A DNA stretch of 64,000 nt from Granulicella sp. S190 (GCF_009766095.1 NZ_LMUD01000023.1:490814-554813); one strand, 5' to 3'; positions 26,763 through 36,407 are shown, numbered from the stretch's first letter. The notes: generated from the sequence alone by a model not told the origin. Program-made: numbers and translations.

Positions 26763-28309
26763 GCGAAATCTACGACGTAGCCATCTTGGGATCGGGATTC
26801 GCCGGATCGCTGCTCGCGATGATCGCTCATCGTCTCGGGCGAAAAGTTGTTCTAATCGAGCGCGGCTCTCATCCTCGTGTCGTGATCGGAGAGTCCTCCA
26901 CGCCACTCTCCAACCTTTTACTGGAAGAGCTCGCCATCCGCTATGACCTCCCGGCGCTGCTTCCCTTCACCAAGTGGGGAACTTGGCAGCATCACCATCC
27001 CGAAGTCTCCTGCGGTCTCAAACGCGGCTTCTCCTTCTTTCACCACGACCTCCAACATCCGAACAAGATCAGCTTCGAGAAGCAAATGCTCGTTGCGGCA
27101 AGCCCGCACGATCAGATCGCCGATACGCACTGGTACCGTGCAGACTTCGACCATCATCTGGTCCGCGAAGCCCAGAGACTAGGCATCCTTTATCACGATC
27201 AAGTGCACCTTCAGAGCCTCGTTGAGACGCAACAATACATCGAACTCGGAGGAGAACATCATCAACAAAATTTCAGCATCCGGGCACGCTTCGTCATCGA
27301 CGCCACGGGACCACGTGGCTGTCTTCATCATCTGCTTGGTCTCCCGGAGCAGAGACTGCCTTATATGCCGACGACCCAGGCGCTATACAGCCACTTCAGC
27401 AGCGTCAAGCGTCTAGACGACGATCTCTCCTTTAGCGCAAAAGACAAGCTACCGTACCCCGTGGACGATGCCGCCATGCACCACGTCTTCGAGGGCGGCT
27501 GGATATGGGTTCTGCGTTTCAACAACGGCATAACCAGCGCAGGTGTAGCAGCGACCGAAGCTACGGCCCGCCACCTGAAGCTCGCTGAAAAAGATCCCGC
27601 ATGGCAAACGCTGTTAAATCGAATTCCCGCACTTCGCCAACAGTTCTCCGAAGCAAGACCACACCAGCCCTTCACTCACGTACCTTCCCTGAGCTTTCGC
27701 AGTGGTGCCATCACTGGCGCAAAATGGGCGCTCCTGCCGTCCGCTGCAGGCTTCGTCGATCCGCTTCTCTCCTCTGGATTTCCTCTCACACTGCTTGGTA
27801 TCGAACGCATGGTGGAGATTTTGGACAGGCATTGGCTCCAGCCCAGCTTCGCTGCGAAGCTCTCAACCTACGGGCAAGAGACCGACCGTGACCTCCTCGC
27901 AACCGCTCGCCTCATCGGAGCGCTCTACGCCAACATGAGCAACTTCGAAGCCTTCCGCGCGATCTCTTTGCTTTACTTCGCCGCTGCCAGCTTTTCGGAG
28001 ACTGCGCGGCGACTAGGAAAAGGCCATCTGACAACTTCGTTTCTTCTCAACGCTGACCCGCGATTCGGGCCTCCCGTCGAAGCCCTGCTGCAACGCGCTT
28101 GGACAGGTGTTCCTGCGCCCGAGACTGCCGCCTTCGTAAACGAGGTCCATCGCCTCATCGAGCCCTTCGATGTAGCAGGTCTCCGCGCCTCCCCTCCGAA
28201 TAACTGGTACCCCGTAGATGCAGAAGATCTAAAGCAGTCCGCCTGGAAGTTGAAAGCGACGACCCAGGAGATCGATGACATGCTGCACCGCTCAGGCTTC
28301 TACAAATAA
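26744..28309 (+). CDS. flavin-dependent halogenase-like oxidoreductase
   Basis: A protein of up to 521 aa. FAD-binding VAILGSGFAGSLLA is at about 12-25, GESSTPLSN at 49-57, and a Lys in SCGLKRGFSFFHH (K93 from the TTG start) sits where halogenases keep their catalytic lysine. A late FVDPLLSSG fits the FxxPxxSxG motif reported for flavin-dependent halogenases. The WxWxIP motif is only partly kept (GGWIWVLRFNNG: WxW present, IP replaced), so halogenation is plausible but not assured; a hydroxylase or dehydrogenase role is possible. Start: TTG 26744 is the longest frame, but a perfect GGAGG (26748-26752) lies 6 bp before CTG 26759, which overlaps the preceding TGA; CTG may be the real start. Convergent with the lipoprotein gene, 12 bp gap. 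Confidence 0.8.
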   Translation: MRRWRLSEIYDVAILGSGFAGSLLAMIAHRLGRKVVLIERGSHPRVVIGESSTPLSNLLLEELAIRYDLPALLPFTKWGTWQHHHPEVSCGLKRGFSFFHHDLQHPNKISFEKQMLVAASPHDQIADTHWYRADFDHHLVREAQRLGILYHDQVHLQSLVETQQYIELGGEHHQQNFSIRARFVIDATGPRGCLHHLLGLPEQRLPYMPTTQALYSHFSSVKRLDDDLSFSAKDKLPYPVDDAAMHHVFEGGWIWVLRFNNGITSAGVAATEATARHLKLAEKDPAWQTLLNRIPALRQQFSEARPHQPFTHVPSLSFRSGAITGAKWALLPSAAGFVDPLLSSGFPLTLLGIERMVEILDRHWLQPSFAAKLSTYGQETDRDLLATARLIGALYANMSNFEAFRAISLLYFAAASFSETARRLGKGHLTTSFLLNADPRFGPPVEALLQRAWTGVPAPETAAFVNEVHRLIEPFDVAGLRASPPNNWYPVDAEDLKQSAWKLKATTQEIDDMLHRSGFYK

Positions 28310-28321
28310 CTCTGAAAGATT

Positions 28322-30154
28322 TCAGTGAGCAGCCAGCCCGGCCGGCGAAAACACGATCGGCTTACTCTCCACCATCCCGCTGCCCTCTTTCAACGTGATC
28401 TCCTGATTGGGCTTCACATTAGAGATAATCTCTCTCTTGGCCCCGCGCGGCCACACAATCTCGACCGTCACTGTCCTACCCCCCGACGGTTTTCCCAACC
28501 CAAACGTCAGCGGCATTTCGCTCTGCGAGAGATAACTCGAACCGCTCTTCACCATGGCAAACATACGAGGGCCATTACCCGCCCGCACCGTAACCTTCGC
28601 TCCGATGCCATCGCGGTTAGATCTCACTCCCACGGTCTTCACGCGAAGCATGTCGTTCTCATTGCCATTGTCATTTCGCAGCAGCCTGGCCGCTCCGTTG
28701 GACGAGGTAATCATCAAATCGAGATCGCCATCATTATCGTAGTCCAGATAGGCCGCGCCGCGCCCAACCACCGGCTGCCGAAGTGCAGCCCCTACCTTGT
28801 TCGACACATCTTCAAAGCGACCTGATCCGCGATTCCGCAACAGCAGCGCAGGTTCGGCATACTTTACCGTCGGTTGCGTCACGCTGACGTCATCAGCCAC
28901 ATGTCCATTCGCCGCGAAGATGTCCGGCAGACCGTCTAGATCGTAGTCGAAGAAAAAAGTACTGAACGTCAACGAACTCGCAGACGGAGCACTAATGCCT
29001 GATACCGGCGCTTTATCCGTAAAGAGTCCCGACCCATCGTTGTGATACAGCGAAAGACTCTCATTGGTGAAGTTGCCGATAAGCAGGCTTTGCCGACCGG
29101 ATCCGTCATAGTCGCCGACATCCGCACCCATGCCAGCCCTCGGCTTCCCGGCATCGCTGAAAGCCACGCCCGCCGAAAAAGCACTCTCCGTAAATGTCCG
29201 ATTATGGTTGTTACGGTAAAGCTTGTTCGGCTGAGTATCATTCGCAACGAACAGGTCCATCCATCCGTCATCATCGAAATCAATAAGAGCAACTCCCAAG
29301 GACTTACTTGACGGATCGTAGAGCCCAGCCTTCCTGGTCACATCCTCGAAGACCCCATTGCCAAGGTTGTGAAACAGCGTCCCACTCTGGCCCTTATACG
29401 CCTCGGGGGTGCAGTACGATTTGTGTTTGCCGTCCAGCGAGCAACTTTGATCCGTTGCAATCGACCAGTCCACATAATGAGAGATGAACAGGTCAAGCTT
29501 GCCGTCGTTATCGAAATCAAACCAGACCGCCCCGGTGGCAAACCCAGGATCGCCGACCTTCGCCTTTGCGGTCACATCGGCAAACCGTCCGCCGCCGAGA
29601 TTCCGAAACAGGTGACTGCCATTTAAAGCCGTAATGTAAATGTCGTCGCGGCCATCATTATCGAAGTCTCCCACCGCACAACCCAGCCCGTACATCTCAA
29701 CGTCCAGTCCCGAACCGCGAGTCACGTCTTTAAAGGTGCCGTCATGATTATTGTGGAAGAGCGTCGCCGTAAATCTTCCGGTCTTATGTTCCGGCCAATC
29801 CATCGACTGGACAAACAACACATCCTGCCAGCCGTCGTTGTCATAGTCCAGTACGCAGACTCCGCTTCCCATCGTCTCCGGCAGGTACTTCTTTCCAAAA
29901 GCTCCGCTATGGTGGCGAAAGCGAATCCCCGCAGACTCCGTCACGTCGACGAAGCGAATCGGGCCAGAGGGACGTGTTGTGTGGGCCTCTGTCGCAGGCT
30001 GAACCGCCGCTTCATCCGTGCTGGTAACCGGCAAAGCCTGCTTGGCTTCGTCGTGTTGTTGCTCTGGAGAGAGATGCGCCGCTCGATCGCAACCGCAGAG
30101 CAGTGACGCAGTAAACAAAGCCATAGCAATCGCACGCAACTTTCGGGATGACAT
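28322..30154 (-). CDS. FG-GAP / ASPIC-UnbV (CRTAC1-type) lipoprotein
   Basis: A protein of 610 aa. The N-terminus is a lipoprotein signal (ALFTASLLCGCDRA). After a short linker the CRTAC1 start FVDVTESAGIRFRHHSG appears, followed by about seven FG-GAP blades with Ca-type loops (DYDNDGWQDVLF, DFDNDGRDDIYI, DYDNDGDLDLMI) and a C-terminal ASPIC/UnbV domain (GIGAKVTVRAGNG ... TFGLGKPSGGRT ... IVWPRGAKRE; about 505-590). It is the last gene of the minus-strand UnbV operon, 27 bp after the UnbU-like gene. Likely a surface or periplasmic binding scaffold; no catalytic motif seen. Confidence 0.86.
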   Translation of the reverse strand: MSSRKLRAIAMALFTASLLCGCDRAAHLSPEQQHDEAKQALPVTSTDEAAVQPATEAHTTRPSGPIRFVDVTESAGIRFRHHSGAFGKKYLPETMGSGVCVLDYDNDGWQDVLFVQSMDWPEHKTGRFTATLFHNNHDGTFKDVTRGSGLDVEMYGLGCAVGDFDNDGRDDIYITALNGSHLFRNLGGGRFADVTAKAKVGDPGFATGAVWFDFDNDGKLDLFISHYVDWSIATDQSCSLDGKHKSYCTPEAYKGQSGTLFHNLGNGVFEDVTRKAGLYDPSSKSLGVALIDFDDDGWMDLFVANDTQPNKLYRNNHNRTFTESAFSAGVAFSDAGKPRAGMGADVGDYDGSGRQSLLIGNFTNESLSLYHNDGSGLFTDKAPVSGISAPSASSLTFSTFFFDYDLDGLPDIFAANGHVADDVSVTQPTVKYAEPALLLRNRGSGRFEDVSNKVGAALRQPVVGRGAAYLDYDNDGDLDLMITSSNGAARLLRNDNGNENDMLRVKTVGVRSNRDGIGAKVTVRAGNGPRMFAMVKSGSSYLSQSEMPLTFGLGKPSGGRTVTVEIVWPRGAKREIISNVKPNQEITLKEGSGMVESKPIVFSPAGLAAH

Positions 30155-30181
30155 CTAAACTCCTCACGTTCGGCAAGCGAT

Positions 30182-31069
30182 CTAAGGTCTAGGGAGATCG
30201 CCTGTCAGCATCGCCGTAGCATTGGAGTTGACTAGTGGTGACCGGCGCGAATGCCGCCACATCTCCACCAGCAGTGCGGAGGGTCCCACCAGGAATAAGG
30301 CATAGAGCGATGCGTAGATACTCTGGTCCAGCCGAAGCAACATCTCTACTGCCGCTACCAGAAACGCCACAAGAACTTGCCCACGCACGGAGCGCACCGT
30401 CGTCTTCGGATCCGTAATCATGAAAAAAATAAAAAGTTGATACTCAGGTCCGGTGATTGGAGAGATCTCCGACTGCCACGGATCGCCGATGATCCACGCA
30501 CGCAACAAAGCGAACGCAAAAAACGACGCCACGTACGCCGCGCAGATATGAAACCGCTTGAGTCGCCATAGAATGACCGACCCCAGCGACCAGATCACCA
30601 GCATGGCCCATAGACTATTGCCCCACTGAATGCTGAGTGTAGTCACGGACTCAGCCGCGAAAAATAGCATGACGCAAATGCCGAAGTTCGACGGATTCCA
30701 GATATGGCGATTCTTTACGCGAAGCACGTACTTTGACGTGATCGCAATCACAGCGCACAGCGCATAGGGCCACAACGCCGGCGAACGGAGCAGAATCCCA
30801 ACGCTGATTCCGCTGATGTAAGCGCTAGCCAGGTGAGGCCACTTGCCTGTCATCGTGCGTCCCAGAATCAGCTCGGTCGCAAGACTGCAGCCAATCGCAA
30901 GCAGCGTCTTCTTCCAACTCTCAAGGATGCCGAAGGAGAAGTGCCCGACCAGAAGAATCACCGTGATAAAGATCGGCGGGATGAAGCGGTTCTCCATCGT
31001 AAACAAGCGCCGCGCCCAGGTGTCTTGAGCCGTTGGGACCGTGGGATGCATGGTAGCTGGCGCGCTCAT
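30182..31069 (-). CDS. RnfD/NqrB-like integral membrane protein (UnbU type)
   Basis: A protein of 295 aa with about eight hydrophobic segments (for example IPPIFITVILLVGHFSFG, YALCAVIAITSKYVL, AAYVASFFAFALLRAW). Sequence such as HIWNPSNFGI and LFIFFMITDPKTTV matches the RnfD/NqrB fold; in RnfD/NqrB a Thr in this late region carries covalent FMN, and the ITDPKTT stretch offers candidates. Enediyne clusters encode UnbU, a membrane protein of this type, next to UnbV; here too it lies directly after a UnbV homologue, with a 4-bp overlap. A role in membrane electron transfer or transport is inference from the fold. Confidence 0.8.
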   Translation of the reverse strand: MSAPATMHPTVPTAQDTWARRLFTMENRFIPPIFITVILLVGHFSFGILESWKKTLLAIGCSLATELILGRTMTGKWPHLASAYISGISVGILLRSPALWPYALCAVIAITSKYVLRVKNRHIWNPSNFGICVMLFFAAESVTTLSIQWGNSLWAMLVIWSLGSVILWRLKRFHICAAYVASFFAFALLRAWIIGDPWQSEISPITGPEYQLFIFFMITDPKTTVRSVRGQVLVAFLVAAVEMLLRLDQSIYASLYALFLVGPSALLVEMWRHSRRSPLVNSNATAMLTGDLPRP

Positions 31070-32868
31070 GAAGGTTCCTTGACTTTACAAATCTGGTCGA
31101 TGCCGACGTTCTTCAGCGACTGGATTCTACCAGACGGCCAATGAATGACGACCTCCTCAATCACCGATGATCTCCCCAGACCAAAATGCAGTCTGCGGTC
31201 ATTCTCTGACGCAAATCCGCTGCCCCCAGCGACCTGCTGCATCTGTTCCTGTCCATTCCATCTCACCGTAACCTGTGCTCCGATCGCGCTGCGATTGCTC
31301 TTGGTCCCCTCCAGATCCAAACCCACCCAATGGTTCTCCGGTGTCACCGAGTTCTTGTAAAGCAGTAGCCGCCCACGCTGATTCGCGACGATCACATCAA
31401 GGACGCCGCGATTCCACAGGTCCGCCATCGCAACCGAACGGCCATCCTCGGTATCTTTAACTCCTGCCATCTGCGCCACATCCACAAACTTTCCCGCTCC
31501 ATCGTTCAACCAGACATGCTTCTGCTGATAACCGGAAAGGCTGCGGCCCTCCATCGAGGGCCAGTCCTTCGCATCCCCGATTATTGCGGAGTTTCCTCCT
31601 GCGACCTTGGCGAAGTCATACCAGTAGTTTCGTCTCTTATCCAACGAAACATAGCCGTTAGTAAGGAAAAGATCGAGCGTGCCGTCATTATTAAGATCGC
31701 CAAACTGCGCCCCAAAGCTCCATCCGCCAAGCTCTACGCCCATATCGCGCGCCAGGTTTTCGTACTTCATCCCGTCGCCCGATGTCCCCTCCTTCGGCAC
31801 CCAGAGATTATTTCCCTGAATCAGAACGCCGTCCTCAGAAATATTCGAGACGTAAATTGAAAGCTTTCCCTGGTTGAATACATCTCCGAACGCCACATTC
31901 ATGCCGCTCTTCGGTGAAAACCCAACACCTGCGCTCTCGCCCACCTCGTGGAAGCGTTTGCCATCGTTCCTATAAAGTTCCGAGACGCCATAGTCATTCG
32001 CGACGAACAGATCCGGATGCCCGGTCTCGCGTAGGTCTGCAGCGCCCGACGCCAGCGCCCATCGCCTGCTGTCGATGCCAACCTTTGCGCTCACTTCTTC
32101 AAAGCGCCCATTGCCAAGGTTGTGAAACAGGTACTTTCGTCCGCCATTCTTCGCATACTCGAAGCTATCCGGCATCATCCGTGTATTCGCCAGATGCCAC
32201 AGATCAACATTCTCCGGATAATAGCCACCAACAAATAAATCGAGCAGCCCGTCGCCGTCATAGTCGAACCAGACTGCGGTATTCGCATTGATCCACGGAG
32301 GTAGGCTCGCCCCATCGCTTACCCGCCGAAAGCCATGTCCTTGCTCGTTATGGAAGAGCTCCGGCCTCCCCCACTTGATCAGGAACATATCTTCATAGCC
32401 GTCATTGTCATAGTCGCCCCACACGGCGCCCATCGAAACCCCTGTGCCCTCCTGGTTGACGTCAGCCACGCCCATCTCTGCTGCCACGTCTTTGAAGGTC
32501 CCATCGTGCATATTCCGATAGAGATGATTCTGGCTGCCTACCGCACTGTTGGTCACATACAGATCGGGCCACCCATCACGATCGAAGTCCACGACCGACA
32601 CAGAAGCCCCCATGGACGCGACCTGCGGCATGATGTGCGCGAGCTTCGCATCCAACACTGGCGCCTGGTGGATGAAGTCAATACCCGCCGCATGCGACAC
32701 CTCCTGCAGATAAAATCCATGCCGGGCCAGCGATGCCTGTGGATCAAAGCTCTCTTGCTGTTCGGTCTGTCGCGCAGCCGCGGACCGCTTCTTCAGCAAC
32801 ACCGGCGTGGCGAGCAGGCAGACGAAAAAGATTGCAAGCACGATACGAAGTCTGGAGCCGCGACTCAT
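31066..32868 (-). CDS. UnbV-type FG-GAP / ASPIC protein, membrane-anchored or secreted
   Basis: A protein of 600 aa. One N-terminal hydrophobic helix (IVLAIFFVCLLATPVLL) is followed by a linker and the phrase HGFYLQEVSHAAGIDF and MPQVASMGASVSVVDFDRDG, which I associate with the UnbV subgroup rather than generic CRTAC1. FG-GAP loops with Ca-binding pattern recur (DFDRDGWPDLYV, DYDNDGYEDMFL, DYDGDGLLDLFV, DLNNDGTLDLFL), and the ASPIC domain closes the protein (SAIGAQVTVRWNG ... HFGLGRSSVIEEVVIHWPSG). It overlaps both neighbours by 4 bp, so it is co-translated with the TPR/ASPIC protein before it and the UnbU-like protein after it. Confidence 0.86.
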   Translation of the reverse strand: MSRGSRLRIVLAIFFVCLLATPVLLKKRSAAARQTEQQESFDPQASLARHGFYLQEVSHAAGIDFIHQAPVLDAKLAHIMPQVASMGASVSVVDFDRDGWPDLYVTNSAVGSQNHLYRNMHDGTFKDVAAEMGVADVNQEGTGVSMGAVWGDYDNDGYEDMFLIKWGRPELFHNEQGHGFRRVSDGASLPPWINANTAVWFDYDGDGLLDLFVGGYYPENVDLWHLANTRMMPDSFEYAKNGGRKYLFHNLGNGRFEEVSAKVGIDSRRWALASGAADLRETGHPDLFVANDYGVSELYRNDGKRFHEVGESAGVGFSPKSGMNVAFGDVFNQGKLSIYVSNISEDGVLIQGNNLWVPKEGTSGDGMKYENLARDMGVELGGWSFGAQFGDLNNDGTLDLFLTNGYVSLDKRRNYWYDFAKVAGGNSAIIGDAKDWPSMEGRSLSGYQQKHVWLNDGAGKFVDVAQMAGVKDTEDGRSVAMADLWNRGVLDVIVANQRGRLLLYKNSVTPENHWVGLDLEGTKSNRSAIGAQVTVRWNGQEQMQQVAGGSGFASENDRRLHFGLGRSSVIEEVVIHWPSGRIQSLKNVGIDQICKVKEPS

Positions 32869-35800
32869 CGTTCTTCTCCAGCATGCAAAGCGTCGCGGAA
32901 TCCTTTGGAGCTGATAAATCGCGTCTGGTAAGTTAGCCAGTCCTCTGTGTGATGCCGGTACATCCAGTCATCCTCAAGACTGGTAGGTGGCCCATCATAG
33001 TTTTTCCGTGCATGATGCGGATAAGGCATGACGTTCTGCGAATACGCAGAGTTGTAATCGCCATCTTTAATCCATCCATCCCCGGCAAGAACATAATCTC
33101 GTACCCACCCGTCAGGAGGAGCCGCTGGAGCAGTAAACCGCAGCGACATCTCGTCCCCGGCGTTCATGATCACGTACCGGTCATCCGCAGCCGTCAACAA
33201 GGGACGCACATCGCCAAACCGCGTATAGAAGCCGGCAAGATCGCGCCACATGCCGCCGGAGCTTGCTAGGTGATCGTAGTCCGGAATCTCCGGCGAAGAA
33301 GAGTTTGCCTGCCGGGTAACAGAAAATCCTCGATAGTGAAGATCAGCCAGCGAAGGTGACAGTCGATGAATCGTCAGCGGCGTCTCCGGCGCCCCTCGAG
33401 CCCACTCAATGGAATCCCAGTAAATCTCCAGATTCGTACGCAGCCGCAGACGTCGCGGTGCACCCGGCCCAAACACATTCGTCAGATCTATCAGGCAGAT
33501 CTTCTTTCGCCCAGCAGGGAAGCCAAGATTAGGCTTGACCACGCGCCATCCTCCACGGCCGTCTGCAACTTCCATACTCAGCCAGTGCGGTCTTTCATGC
33601 TCCCCCTGGCCCATCGCCACGTTCACCGTCGAATCCGAAGGATGCAGCCACCCCTTCGCAATCAGCCACAAAGGCCCTGCCTCCGGAACGTGATCCCCAA
33701 GATCGACTTCGACATAATGATCGCGGGTCACACCCTGGTACTGCCCTCGTCCAAAGTTATCCAGATATCTTCCATCAAGGGTGCGAACAATCTCCGTCAC
33801 ATCGTTTCCATTGTCATCAATCGCCCGCTTGATCGGCTGCGGTCTCTCCACTGCTGTAACCGCGAGCTTCACCGCTGGCACATCATATCGCTCATCGGTA
33901 AAGACCTCAGTGCCAGCGGGATGATCCACCGTCATCAACGCCAGCGAGTCATAGAAGTAGCTCTCCCAGAGCTCCCCCGTCACCCGCAGATCATAAAATC
34001 CACCGCGCTCCTTAAGCTCGTCGCGGCCGATCTTGTACCACTCCTCGGTCGCAGCAATATCGGCAGTTCCCAACGCATTGATCCTCAGTCCGATCGCCGA
34101 TCCCCACGGCACCGAATCCTTCACAAACGCCATCCGGCTCCCATTCCATGCGAAGAGGAACGGACACGATCCCTTCAACCGCTGCTCCGTCACAATCTGC
34201 TGATCTGCCTTTAGCGCAAACTCCGCACGGACAGATCCATTCGGCCAAACGATCCGCGCAACATCGACGCTCCTCTGCGTCCCCAATCCAAAATGCAGCG
34301 CCGGTCCCGTCATCACCTGCTTCTGCAACAGTAACCCCGAACGAATCTCAATCTCTCCGCCCACGCCAAACGGATTAATCCGCTGATCCCCTGTAGCCTG
34401 GCGTGCGCGTGGGTGGATCGTCTGCCAGTGATAGTCCTTTGTCCCACGATTGCGCGCCACGGTAGCCGCACCATCTGCACTCAATCCAAGCAGATCCAGC
34501 CGCCCATCTCCCTGCAGATCCACTGCATCAAACATCTTCGAAATCCCCTGCGGCTCCGCTAAAGCATGAAACGCTCCCGCCTCATCCTGCAGCCAGACCC
34601 TCACACTATCTCCAGCTTCGACGGGCATCAAAACAAAATCAACCGCGCCGTTGTTGTCGATATCTACCGCGTGCAATCGCACCTCTCCGGCAGACGGCGC
34701 CGGCAACCGCGCAAGCTCTCGCTCCGCCCAAGTCCCACTCAGCTCCTGATACACGAACTCGACAAGTCTCCCATCGTCCTGAAGCGCCTGCAGGCGAAGG
34801 AACCCATCAGGATTCGTGTCGCCGGTTGAAATCGCTCGAACGCCCTGCAGCGTCTCCGGTAGCTTCGATTCGGAAAACTTTCCGGCACGCTGGTTGAGAA
34901 ACACACGCAGTCTACCGCTACCATCGATCAAAGCCGCGTCAGGATTGCCATCTCCGTTCAAGTCGGCCCATGCAAACTGTCGTATACCTGAAACCCCCGC
35001 GAAAGCGTGGATCGGCGTAAACGTTCCGTCACCGTTATTGCGCAGCACTGTCGGCTCACCGCTCTGCGTTCCAAGCACGACATCCAGATCTCCGTCGGCC
35101 TCCACATCAATCGCCCAGGCCCCGCTGTATGCGGCCTCGACAATTGCCTTCGGAAGTTTCATAGCTCCAGTCACATCGGTAAAGTTGCTTGGACTCTCCT
35201 GGCGAAAGAGTCGAACTCCTCCACTCCCTGCCAACAGCAAGTCTGTTTTGAAGTCGTAGTTGAAATCGAACGCCAGCACCCCCTCCGGCGACGGAGCCTG
35301 TGCTGAAGCCCCGCCAGGAAACATCAGATCCGCACCACTCGCAAGATGGACATGACGGCCATCCGCGACCGCAACGACGGGCAGATCCGACCCGTTCAGC
35401 GCAATCGCCCCGATCCATCCCCACCTCTGCGCATCGCCGGCAAAAGCAGGCTGCGCCGCAAAACTAATCGCTGCATCCATCGGCGCAGGATGCGACGGCG
35501 GATTCTGTAATCGAAGAAACCGGGTAATAGGCTCCGTTTCTTCACCCGGCTGCGCGGCAATCTCAGAAAGATCAGCACGAAACTCAGGCTCCCGCATCAA
35601 CACGTTTCTGAAGAAAGTCGATCGCGTCGCCGCTGCTCGATGCTCTGGCGCGGCAGCAGCCGTCTGCAGCTCCGCAAACTGCTGCTTCACCTCGGGCGAC
35701 CAGCCCTGCGAGTGCGCAGCGATCAGAGCAATCGTGGACCGCAAAGTCTCCATATCGCCGCGTTTGGCAGAGACACGGCACAGATCTACCAGCGCCGCCA

Positions 35801-36407
35801 TATTCTCCGGCTGCACCTTCAGGATCTGCTGCAAAAGCATCTGCACCTCCGCATCGCTATCTGCCTCGCCCTGCCGCTCCACCTCGGTTGCTAGGCGGTA
35901 AATAGCTCGCAGGTTCCGCGGATTTTGCCGCACAGCCTCTCTCAGATCGCCGATGGCTGCTGCCGAGTTACCACGTGCACTCTCCAAAATCCCAAGCAGG
36001 TAGTCGATCCTGTCATTCTGAGGCGCAAGCTCATGAGCGCGGTTCAGGCGCTCACCTGCCGCATCGAAGCTTCGCTGACGAAGCGCAAGAATCCCCCAGT
36101 CAGCCCAAACTGCAGGCTCTCCCGGCACCAGCGCAGAGGCACGCGAAAGCTCGTCTTCCGCACGTACGTCGTCGCCCACCTGAAGTCCCGCAAGCCCCGT
36201 ATAAAACCTGGAGACAAACTCCGCATAGACCTTCGAGTCGATCGCTGGCAGCCGGTCCCGCGAGCGGCAACCTGCCATCGTCATTGCGCACAGGCACAAG
36301 GCCACTGAAGAGCCTCTCTTCGCAACGGGGAAAGCCCCGCACAGCCGAAGCAACCCGGCGTCTCTAAGGCTTCGAGCTGATCTAACCAAAACGTGCAATC
36401 GCTTCAT
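32865..36407 (-). CDS. TPR / FG-GAP / ASPIC-UnbV multidomain lipoprotein
   Basis: A protein of 1180 aa, paralogue of 20814-24245 with the same order: TPR-rich part (about 60-260; AVWADWGILALRQRSFDAAGE and SAAAIGDLREAVRQNPR), FG-GAP blades (about 320-640; DFNYDFKTDLLL, DVEADGDLDVVL, DLNGDGNPDAAL), ASPIC (about 650-720; FGVGGEIEIRSG ... IVWPNGSVR), then a long C-terminal region from SCPFLFAWNGSRMAFVKD. The latter ends with a ligand-sandwich-like piece (RRLRLRTNLEIYWDSIEW) also found in the paralogue. A lipobox-like TMAGC at about 43-47 follows a long n-region, so the start could be downstream of ATG 36407. First gene of a four-gene operon. Confidence 0.84.
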   Translation of the reverse strand: MKRLHVLVRSARSLRDAGLLRLCGAFPVAKRGSSVALCLCAMTMAGCRSRDRLPAIDSKVYAEFVSRFYTGLAGLQVGDDVRAEDELSRASALVPGEPAVWADWGILALRQRSFDAAGERLNRAHELAPQNDRIDYLLGILESARGNSAAAIGDLREAVRQNPRNLRAIYRLATEVERQGEADSDAEVQMLLQQILKVQPENMAALVDLCRVSAKRGDMETLRSTIALIAAHSQGWSPEVKQQFAELQTAAAAPEHRAAATRSTFFRNVLMREPEFRADLSEIAAQPGEETEPITRFLRLQNPPSHPAPMDAAISFAAQPAFAGDAQRWGWIGAIALNGSDLPVVAVADGRHVHLASGADLMFPGGASAQAPSPEGVLAFDFNYDFKTDLLLAGSGGVRLFRQESPSNFTDVTGAMKLPKAIVEAAYSGAWAIDVEADGDLDVVLGTQSGEPTVLRNNGDGTFTPIHAFAGVSGIRQFAWADLNGDGNPDAALIDGSGRLRVFLNQRAGKFSESKLPETLQGVRAISTGDTNPDGFLRLQALQDDGRLVEFVYQELSGTWAERELARLPAPSAGEVRLHAVDIDNNGAVDFVLMPVEAGDSVRVWLQDEAGAFHALAEPQGISKMFDAVDLQGDGRLDLLGLSADGAATVARNRGTKDYHWQTIHPRARQATGDQRINPFGVGGEIEIRSGLLLQKQVMTGPALHFGLGTQRSVDVARIVWPNGSVRAEFALKADQQIVTEQRLKGSCPFLFAWNGSRMAFVKDSVPWGSAIGLRINALGTADIAATEEWYKIGRDELKERGGFYDLRVTGELWESYFYDSLALMTVDHPAGTEVFTDERYDVPAVKLAVTAVERPQPIKRAIDDNGNDVTEIVRTLDGRYLDNFGRGQYQGVTRDHYVEVDLGDHVPEAGPLWLIAKGWLHPSDSTVNVAMGQGEHERPHWLSMEVADGRGGWRVVKPNLGFPAGRKKICLIDLTNVFGPGAPRRLRLRTNLEIYWDSIEWARGAPETPLTIHRLSPSLADLHYRGFSVTRQANSSSPEIPDYDHLASSGGMWRDLAGFYTRFGDVRPLLTAADDRYVIMNAGDEMSLRFTAPAAPPDGWVRDYVLAGDGWIKDGDYNSAYSQNVMPYPHHARKNYDGPPTSLEDDWMYRHHTEDWLTYQTRFISSKGFRDALHAGEER

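Noticed and set aside
20814-36407. Reading the island as an enediyne cluster.
   Set aside because: There is no polyketide synthase, thioesterase or UnbL-like gene between 20814 and 36407; only the UnbU/UnbV-type genes recall those clusters.
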